From contig JACGWO010000007.1 in the NCBI GenBank assembly GCA_034509735.1, positions 23,774,046 through 23,838,045 on the forward strand: DNA of 64,000 nt. The letters run 5' to 3'. Under the pieces are notes generated by a model. The model worked only from the letters and a program-made list of their open reading frames with translations. It was not told the origin of the DNA and made no database searches. Within the stretch, counting starts at the first letter, position 1. Each line of letters begins with the position of its first letter. Origin of the DNA: Sesamum alatum. Lineage: Eukaryota > Streptophyta > Magnoliopsida > Lamiales > Pedaliaceae. This document shows, piece after piece, positions 56,803 to 64,000 of this stretch. The position numbers and the translations under genes are program-made.

Positions 56803-56807
56803 GATGA

Positions 56808-57482
56808 ACATTATCCCCATAAAATAGATATTTTAAGATTGTGGGGATATCTCAACTTCCAATAACCCTTCCTAAAATATCTTATAACATGCTCCTGTAA
56901 ATAGAGAACCAGGTAAGTGAACAAGGTAACCAACCTTATTCAACAAGTCCACTCAGATATACTTCATTTTGTAATTTCTTCACACGAGTTTCAACACTCT
57001 CTTCTATATTTCAACACTCGACGTTCGAATTACACAATTTAAGTAGTTAAATCTTATGTTTTTCCTTGAGTTCTTTATTTTAATCCCTTTCAAACACTTT
57101 ACTGACTTAAGCATTAAAGTGTTAAATTCCTATTTTTCATATTACTTCTTTAATATCTTAGGATTTCGAGATTTTTATTTTTATTTTTTTTATTTTTTTG
57201 GTCATTGTGGTGCTATGGGACTCTAGTACACATAAAAAAATGAAAGAAAAAGAAAATGGATGTATCTGCCTTTTCAACTAGTAATTCAATCTTCATGTAT
57301 TTAAACATTTATCAAATTTTTAATTATTTATTTTCTATATAGATTTTCCTAATTTAAATGTTTATGAATGAGGAAAGTATGAAAAAGATACTTAGTTGAT
57401 AAATTATAAATAAACATTAAGTACTAGAAAAAGAGTAAAAGATGCTTATAAGAGAATAAGCTATGAAACATAAACCTTCAAA
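56808..57482 (+). repeat. Probable Gypsy (Tat-like) LTR end
   Basis: The phrase CACTTTACTGACTTAAGC at about 57098-57115 resembles the ACTGACTTGAGCGTCGGAG motif at the R/U5 end of many plant Tat-type Gypsy LTRs, recognised from memory. CTGTAAATAGAGAACC at about 56893 would be a TATA-like element. The rest is AT-rich with T-rich runs near 57170-57200. No coding sequence. Confidence 0.4.
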
Positions 57483-57492
57483 TACGGGTAAA

Positions 57493-58327
57493 GGGAAAAT
57501 CTCATTTTTTGGTCCCATATCTTAGGCCCTATTCATTTTTAGTCCCAATCATTACGGGAATCTCACTTTTGGTCCTTTATTTTACTTTTTGTCTTATTTT
57601 TGGTCATCCATTAACTTTTTTGACGGAATGGCCACATGAATATCACGTGGCCGTTAAGTCTCAAAAGTGGAGTGAAAAATTGGCTGACTTTGGAGGGATA
57701 AACGACAGAATTCACACAAAAGAGGGGCAAAAATAAAAGATTAGGGCTCAACACCATTCCACGTCTTCCTTCCACGGCCGCGAGATTTGATCGTTCAAGT
57801 CCGAAACAATGGCGTCAACAAGCGATACAAGTTCAACACGCGTGCACATCCTCCATTTTCAACAAAAGCTATAATTTTCAAGAGATAAACATCTATTTCC
57901 GGAAAAAAGGCAAAGAAAACTTACAGTAATCTGGTGGAGGAAAATCATTGAAGTTAGGGCCGTGTAGGCTCATTGTCATTGAATCCTTGCTTCTTCTACG
58001 CTTCTACGATTCAGATGTGAGATTTAAAACAAAAACAAAAAAAAAACAAGAGAGGTTGAGAAGGGGATTTCTGCGAGGAGGTGTGTAGGAAGAAATTAGG
58101 ATTGTCTAATTTTTTCCCCAAATAAGCGAGACAACACAAGTCCAAAGTCAGTCACTTTTGAGACTTAACGGCCACATGATATTCACGTGACCGTTCCATC
58201 AAAAAAGTTAACAGATGACCAAACATGAGACAAAAAGTAAGATAAAGGACCAAAAGTGAGATTTCCGTAATGATTGGGACTAAAAATGAACAGGGCCTAA
58301 GATATGAGACCAAAATGAGATTTTCCC
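57493..58327. mobile_element. Mutator-like TIR element 1 (835 bp)
   Basis: Begins GGGAAAATCTCATTTT and ends AAAATGAGATTTTCCC. The terminal inverted repeats are about 190-200 bp and nearly identical (57493-57700 against 58140-58327). The element is flanked by TACGGGTAAA on both sides (57483-57492 and 58328-58337), a 9-10 bp target duplication typical of Mutator-like elements. No transposase, so it is non-autonomous. The 430-bp interior contains a short exon-like stretch. Confidence 0.85.
57919..57979 (-). other. Exon-like segment inside TIR element 1
   Basis: On the minus strand an ATG at 57979 opens 18 codons (MTMSLHGPNFNDFPPPDY) and one further base before a consensus splice donor GTAAGT at 57924-57919. 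A CT-rich stretch that could be a 5' untranslated region lies upstream on that strand (about 58090-57985). It could be a first exon captured from a host gene (Pack-MULE) or chance. No parent gene is recognised. Confidence 0.35.
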
Positions 58328-58330
58328 TAC

Positions 58331-58809
58331 GGGTAAACTACATTGAGCTACCCTAAAGCTTGATACACCTATAAATATTCTCTCGTTGTCTGAAAATTAT
58401 TGATACCCCCGATATGTGACATACTTATGTAATTTTTGGACGATAAGATGGAAATTTCAACTTTTACGCTTGCTGAAATTTTATTTTTTATAAAGAATGA
58501 TAAAATATGAAAAAAATCAATGTTGAACGTTGTTAGTATTAAAAAAAAAAAGAATATACAAAATTGATGTTGGACAGACGCTATCATAAAAAGATATATA
58601 TTTTTTTAAATATGTCAAATTATAATTAAGAATTCAAAATGATATTTTGGGCAATTTAATACAAATTTGGATGAAAGCCTAAAGAAAGCTAACGAAATGG
58701 GTAAATTATTGTATGAACATTATTATCATGGAGTGTCAGTAATTGTTCAAATAATGAGGGAATATTTATAATTGTGTCAAACTTCAAAGGAAACCAACAT
58801 AATTTACTC
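58331..58809. mobile_element. TIR element 3, old Mutator-like MITE
   Basis: Left end GGGTAAACTACATTGAGC and right end GACACAATT..., reading GAGTAAATTATGTTGG as reverse complement. Imperfect inverted repeats of about 75 bp share the phrases TATAAATATTC and TTGAA/CTGAAAATTA. It is related in sequence to the element at 62561. No clear target duplication. TIR element 1 is inserted at its left end. Confidence 0.6.
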
Positions 58810-59459
58810 TATTGACTATGTATCCTATACTTCAATATATATTTAAAATGTTTATGATAAAATACATTTTATCCTCTTATACTTTAATCATTGTAATCCT
58901 CATCTCATGAAGCTTTGAAAAGTATCGTTTACTCCCTAATATTGGCGGCCGAATTATTGATCATTAATACTGTTGAATTTGGACAAGGCAATTACCATTT
59001 TGTCCTACAAAATGGTTGCACATTATCTTTATTGCTCATGAAAAATGGTTGCTAATTTGATATTCTCGAATTATCCTCTTTTGGACGTAGTCAACTCATG
59101 ATCCATTATCATTATGTGACCTGCCTCACAACAAGTGGCCTGAATAGGTTGAGATCTTAGGACGCCTTACATCAGCAACGTAAAACACTTGCATCTTCAA
59201 ATACGGTCCTGGAGTAGTATCTAGTTGGTCACAACACAAGTATACTTACCCTACTATATCAATATTAGCAAGTCTTACACCAGTTGGCCTAGCAGGCGAA
59301 AGCATCATTTCACTAGTAAGGCAATCTTGTGCCCTCCAATAGGTCTTGGCATGCCTCAGAAAAATACCAGCAGTGCCCGAATTTCACCCTTAGAAAAATT
59401 CATTTGGGCCTTGATCATTTGTTTCATGATTAACTCATGATACAAGCTAATTTATCCCC
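58810..59459. other. Unassigned spacer
   Basis: AT-rich sequence with no coding frame of note. It may already be Gypsy internal sequence, as the block to its right is, but no motif shows this. Confidence 0.35.
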
Positions 59460-59596
59460 TTCTTAATTATTTTGTAAAGTAGCTTTGAACCCATATAAGG
59501 GGTCAATGTTAACTTATTTGCTTCAAAGTTTGACATCCAAATATATGAATAAAATTATTCAAGTTACGTAGTAGGAATAACAACATAGCTATCACC

Positions 59597-59697
59597 TTAA
59601 AAAGAAAAAAGAGCATTAAAAAATGGGGAAGAGAAAAGAAAATAAAAATAAAAAATAAAATAAGAAAGGAAGAAAAAAGAGAAAATGAGGAATTTTG
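59597..59697. repeat. A-rich low-complexity tract
   Basis: About 100 bases of A and G with few other bases, within the Gypsy 3' non-coding region, where such tracts are common in Athila-like elements. Confidence 0.6.
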
Positions 59698-60193
59698 TTT
59701 TCTAATGCACTTGAATCAAGTAAAAGGCAAGATGGTTTTGAAGGGTAAGCAACTAAGTACATTATCTCTTTTGATTAATGAGCCACGATTTAAATTTTTT
59801 TTTTCCCCATACCTCCACCTAATTCTCATTACAACCCCTAAAAAGGCTCTTTGATCCATACATTAACTCACATTTTATTAGTTGTGGGATCTAATGCACG
59901 AGCAGGTCTATGATAATGATATCCTATGCTTTGATTTGAGAAAATTGAACCTTTAAACACTATGATTAATTAAACTTAAATCCATGTAAGGGTTTTACGA
60001 CTTGTTCATTTAAGTTTAATAGATCAATTGGGCATCCATGGGATTGTGTTGCAATTGCAATTTGACATATCCTGAGTTAGTGATGTGTGTCAGCTTGAGG
60101 GATATATTTGGTTGAGATGAAAGGAAATAGAAGATGATACTCGGATGATTGGTGCTTATGAATTGAGATATACTCGAGGACAAGCATTTTTTA

Positions 60194-60206
60194 ATGTGTG
60201 GGGAAT
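60194..60206 (+). other. Polypurine tract of the Gypsy relic
   Basis: TGTGTGGGGAAT followed by TG of the presumed LTR start at 60207, preceded by the CGAGGACAAGCA phrase. Confidence 0.55.
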
Positions 60207-60238
60207 TGAATAGGACATAATCAGATGGATTTATTATA

Positions 60239-61822
60239 CAGTTAATTGCACTTAGACACTCTCTAAAAAATATGAAATTAAACTTTCCTAAAAAATAAAT
60301 TTTCAATTACACTTACAACCGTAACCCTTCCTTCAAGGTTTGGAAGACAAATGCCAATGTTAGCAAAAACATATTACATAAGCTTTTAGTTTTGTCCCTC
60401 ATTCAACATTTCCTTAGTAATATTTTTTATATTTGTAAAGGGGTAAATAGAATATATATATATATAAAGTCAAAAGGGTGTAAGTGTAATAAAATTATAT
60501 TCCCAAATTATCGCTATTGGATAAGAATTAGTGTTGATGAATGGAAAAATTAGTTGATCTCTTGTATTCTGATTTTTAATTCCTATATATTGATGAGGTT
60601 AATATTAATTGAAACGTACCCAAGTCCAGTAGCACCAGAAAGATCAAATGATCTCCATGAAAATTCTAAGAAAATCATAGGACTAACCTGCAAATAGTGG
60701 TAGCACTCTAATGTTTAAGTCAACAATTATTTTAACTGATAAAAACAAGAAAAACTCGAGAAAACGTGACATCGTAATGAGATAATCGATGTGTTGAATG
60801 TGGAGTGCTTGAATATGAAAACAGAAAATATAAGTGACGAGTGTAAGAGAAGAGAAGGTTTCGCATATCCTTGTTGTTCGAGAGAGAAAAATGTTCTAAG
60901 TGAAAGTTCACTTACCTTGTTGACTTACCTTAAACATCTATTTATAGATGAGTTTTAGAGAGATTTTCAAATTTGTTAGGTGCAAATGAGATATCTCAGG
61001 AATCCTTAGAATATCAGCTTTGTAGGGATGATATCTATGCGGTATTTGGAGTTATCTCCTAGGAGATATGCCATCTTGAATAAGTCTTGCCCAATTAATC
61101 AAGAATGTAGGGGAAACAGTTAACTGTTGCTTGCAACAACCGGAACCAACTAGATAAGAAGTCTCTACTGGCATCCTTTTATGGTGGTGTGGCCGATCAC
61201 ATGTAGAATGCAATTGATGTGGTGACCTTCTTATTTTGGTATTTGGGCTTGCTGATTGGGATCTATTTATGGACTCTACCTCATCAGTAGGGCGACACGA
61301 ACTGGGTCGAGACCCTTGCTGTTTGGAAGTTGTGTTTGTGCCAGCAAGGCTTGGGCCTGCTGGGCTGAGCGAATGGGTATTTGTTCACTTGCCTCATATT
61401 TGAGCCAACTTTAGCCATTGGGATTTGGAAATAATAATGGCGGTATGCATCACTAATATTTGTTCTTTCACCTGTATTTTGTCTTCTAGGCATATTGACC
61501 TTAAATTTAGCAATACTAGTAATTTTTGTGTTATGTCTAAGTTTTAAGATATTAACGAAGTAATATATGGTACTTTTATATGGAATACACCAATGAAAAA
61601 TGCAAAAAATAAAAAATTAAAACATTACTAGTTTTTCCATTCATCAACGGTTATAAGTCGGAAATAATTTTTTTTGCTAACATCAGCATTTTCAATTCAA
61701 ACTTTAAAGAATGGGCTAACTGTAAACAGATAAATTTTAAAGGAGTGTAAGTGTAATTCTGAAAGTTTTTTAGGGGAAAAGTGTAATGTTATTTTCAGAA
61801 GAGGTCTAAGTGTAATTATTCC
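60239..61822. mobile_element. TIR element 2 (about 1.58 kb), old
   Basis: Inverted termini CAGTTAATTGCACTTAGAC and, from the right end, GGAATAATTACACTTAGAC. They continue imperfectly over about 80 bp (CCTAAAAAA, CAATTACACTTACA), and a further match lies at 60534-60550 against 61633-61650 (GTTGATGAATGGAAAAA). Flanks TTTATTATA (60230-60238) and TTTGTTTTA (61823-61831) agree at 7 of 9 bases. The middle (about 60560-61600) is unrelated sequence with a minus-strand CTATAAATAG near 60955, possibly another nested LTR. Confidence 0.55.
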
Positions 61823-62560
61823 TTTGTTTTAACCTATCTTTAATGTCTTAAATTGATTTTATTGCATAATTTATGAATTTTAATATCTTTCAATTAATTG
61901 TAGGAGACATTAGATGGAGTTTAGCCAAAATAAGCTAAATGAAATATTTGGATACATTGGATGATAAATAGGGAAATCAACAAGTGGACAGACTGTAAGT
62001 TGTGACAAGGGGTGACACGCCTTAACAAACGCTGGGAGGAGTAGGGCAAGAGAAGGGCAAATTCCTGAAGAGTTCTAGAGGAAGTGACTTTCTTTTCTCT
62101 ACAAGGCATGAAAATCTGGGCTTCTAGAGGTTTTTGGGGCTATGAAAGGACTTACTACAAATTTCAGCATCTCTCATCATCTTTCATCTCCTCCATTTCC
62201 TGTAGTTTATGCTTTTTCTTTTCTCTAGAATTTTAGGAGTTTTCACAAAACACTATCTGTAACTAATTTTACTTTCTAGTTCAAGGGAACGTTGAATTTT
62301 TTCATGTTATGAGTTTTGCATTTATTTGAATTGTTTCAACTATTTCTTGTTTTGCTTTATTCTTTGTAGGATAATTAATATTGATAGATTTGATAGATCG
62401 GTTCAATGTTAATTATTCTCTTTTTATATGTGCTTTCAGTTATTCATAATTGTCATGAATGGCTTGTATAAGTAAAAAATAGATTGGTTGTGTGCTTTGC
62501 ATGATTGCTTTATAGGGACTGGAAGTTTTGTATAGGCCCCTAAGCACAACAAAAATTTAA

Positions 62561-62987
62561 GGGTAAATTACATCTACCTCCCCTGAGGTTTGGCATAATT
62601 ATAAATACCCTCTCATTATTTGAAAAATTATAAATATCGCCCTGAGGTTTGTAATTTTTAACCAAAGCTGGAAATTGACCATTTTACCCTCAGATTTTTT
62701 ATTAAAATTGTAGGAAAAATCACCTGAGGCAAATTTCATTATTCCTCCTCTGTGTAAAAAACTTAAGAAACCTCTCCCTACGCATTGTAGTCCAAAAGAT
62801 TTTAAGAATTAAATAAAAAAATAATTCGGTCCATAAGGACATTTTCATCGATTTACCCATAAAAATGGATTGTAATGGGTTATTTGTTAGACAGTTACAA
62901 ACCTCAGGGGGTATTTGTAATTTCTCAAACAACGAGGGGGTATTTGTAATTATGCCAAACCTCAGGGGAGGTAGATGTAATTTACCC
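62561..62987. mobile_element. TIR element 4, Mutator-like MITE (427 bp)
   Basis: Inverted repeats of about 95 bp beginning GGGTAAATTACATCTACCTC at both ends. Flanks AAAATTTAA (62552-62560) and AACATTTAA (62988-62996) agree at 8 of 9 bases. No coding capacity. It is inserted in the Gypsy LTR. Confidence 0.85.
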
Positions 62988-63120
62988 AACATTTAAAATT
63001 TTAAAACATATTAGATAAAGCAATCACATTGTGCATCTCGTTACTACTACGAAGTGGATCTCATGCATTAAAAGATGTTAATTGAATTGGTTGAGTGTAT
63101 ATACCTTTATGCATTCCTAT

Positions 63121-63607
63121 TGATACAGGTGACATAAATTGTAGGAAGAATAGAAACGATATATTGTTGTACCGTGGTAAGTTCACTGCCTTGAAAGCAA
63201 AAATGCGGTACAACTGTGGTGCAATCGTTACAACCATTTGCTCCCCAAGGTTAAAACAACACTCTCTAACACGTGCACTCGTGGTAGAGATTTGGAACAA
63301 CAGATATTTTAACAGAGAGAAGTAAAGTAACAGAAAGAAATGGAGAAGATGAATCAAGTTCTATCAAATGAACCAAACTGAGGTCCTATTTATAGAAGGG
63401 AGACCTCGGTTTGTTGAGAAATTGTAGCACACAAGTCTCTCATAAATCAGATAAAGCCCCTAGGATTTTTCTCAACAAAATGGAATAATTCTTAGTCAAA
63501 GAAATGATAACAAGACTTGTTAACTCATCTTCAAAATATTTTAAAAGAAGTAGAGGAAAAGTGTGCTTTACAGAGGTTTAAAATCAAACTAGTAGTCATT
63601 TCCCTAC
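63121..63607 (-). repeat. Probable 3' LTR of a further element
   Basis: On the minus strand TGTAGGGAAATGACTAC begins at 63607, directly after CGTGGGGGAT (63617-63608), which looks like a polypurine tract. A TATA box CTATAAATAGG lies at about 63400-63390 (minus). The other end is set at TG 63121 but is uncertain. The internal region would lie to the right. Confidence 0.45.
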
Positions 63608-64000
63608 AATCCCCCACGAATGACTAACTAGTTCGACAATAGGTTTTATGAGTGAAGGGAGGAAATATACTTAAGCATTAATATCTTTTGATTGAATTAA
63701 TGCGTAGTGAGGTGAGGCAACAACTCAGCTGATGAAAGTGAAAATTCTTGAACTTTCAATAGCTTAAGTTGAGACCCCCACAACACGAATGTTTTCTTAG
63801 TGATATGGTATTGACCATGGGTGGCCCGATCTTCACGACGTAGGCTTGCAATGGATAAAAAGGTCCGTGACCTGAGGAATACAAATAGCCAACCAACGTT
63901 ATATGAACGTGACATGCTACTTAGAACATTCAACCAACCACGAGCACGAGTAAACCAACCCACACAACGACACACTTGGGTCGAGCACGAATTGGGGGCT
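63608..64000 (-). other. Possible 3' internal region of the right-edge element
   Basis: Starts with the polypurine-like tract and contains a minus-strand open frame of 92 codons (63975-63697) with no recognised domain. RNase H motifs are not visible. Too little is in the window to assign it. Confidence 0.3.

Larger units (their letters stand above)
59460..63120 (+). mobile_element. Athila-like Gypsy 3' end and LTR relic
   Basis: Plus-strand relic recognised by the typical order of Athila-type 3' sequence: an A-rich tract, ATTGGGCATCCATGGGATTG at about 60027-60046, GAGGGATATATTTGGTTGAG, GAGGACAAGCATTTT, then GTGTGGGGAAT as polypurine tract and an LTR starting near 60207. The LTR continues at 61832-62560 (CTTTTCTCTAGAATTTTAGG, GATAGATCGGTTCAATG, TGCATGATTGC) and 62997-63120 (CTCGTTACTACTACGAAG), split by two TIR elements. 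No gag or pol is present in the window. Confidence 0.65.

Noticed and set aside
57509..57736. 75-codon frame at the left of TIR element 1
   Set aside because: It lies almost wholly inside the terminal inverted repeat and is not kept in the matching right repeat.
59597..59697. Poly(A) tail of a LINE or SINE
   Set aside because: It is interrupted by G and T, has no retroposon body upstream, and matches the A-rich tract usual in the 3' part of Athila-like elements.

Overview
The window is a plant nuclear sequence, most likely a eudicot, made almost entirely of nested and broken transposable elements. I see no intact host gene, tRNA, rRNA or CRISPR array. The evidence for a plant is Ty1/copia Gag-Pol relics with an initiator-tRNA-Met primer site (TGGTATCAGAGC), an Ale/Retrofit-like copia, an L1-type LINE, an Athila-like Gypsy tail, and small Mutator-like elements with 9-10 bp target duplications. 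Sequence outside the coding relics is AT-rich.

Positions 1-49148 are a nest of one copia clan with very long LTRs (about 2.0-2.2 kb) and an unusually long untranslated leader (about 1.8 kb) between primer site and gag. I use local names. E1 (-, 1-8301) carries solo LTR A (370-2363). An old LTR relic (8302-10266) and a degenerate tandem array (about 10490-10802) follow. E2 (-, 11071-17493) was entered by element B (+, 17494-27937). B's 5' LTR contains solo LTR C (19383-23597), which contains solo LTR D (19778-21791). Then come an LTR fragment with leader, L (27938-30009), element E (-, 30010-32754), LTR fragment N (32755-33017), element F (-, 33018-40519), element G (+, 40520-47931) and LTR pieces H (-) and I (+) up to 50012.

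Positions 50013-56802 hold an Ale-like copia (J, -), unassigned sequence, a LINE relic (-) and K, a truncated member of the long-LTR clan flanked by GATGA on both sides. Positions 56803-64000 hold Gypsy remnants (a Tat-like LTR tail and an Athila-like 3' end with LTR) colonised by four TIR elements (57493-58327, 58331-58809, 60239-61822, 62561-62987), then part of another LTR element at the right edge.

The most interesting biology is in the long-LTR copia clan. B and E share one deletion that removes the protease. E1 and E2 share another that removes the reverse-transcriptase core, and G lost the same core independently. F keeps both domains but is itself broken. All copies keep the structured leader, with recurring hairpins and a GC-rich island, and a core block inside the LTR. 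This pattern fits families of defective elements that were copied in trans by a relative. None of the elements keeps both LTRs, and several breakpoints fall in the leader's GC island.
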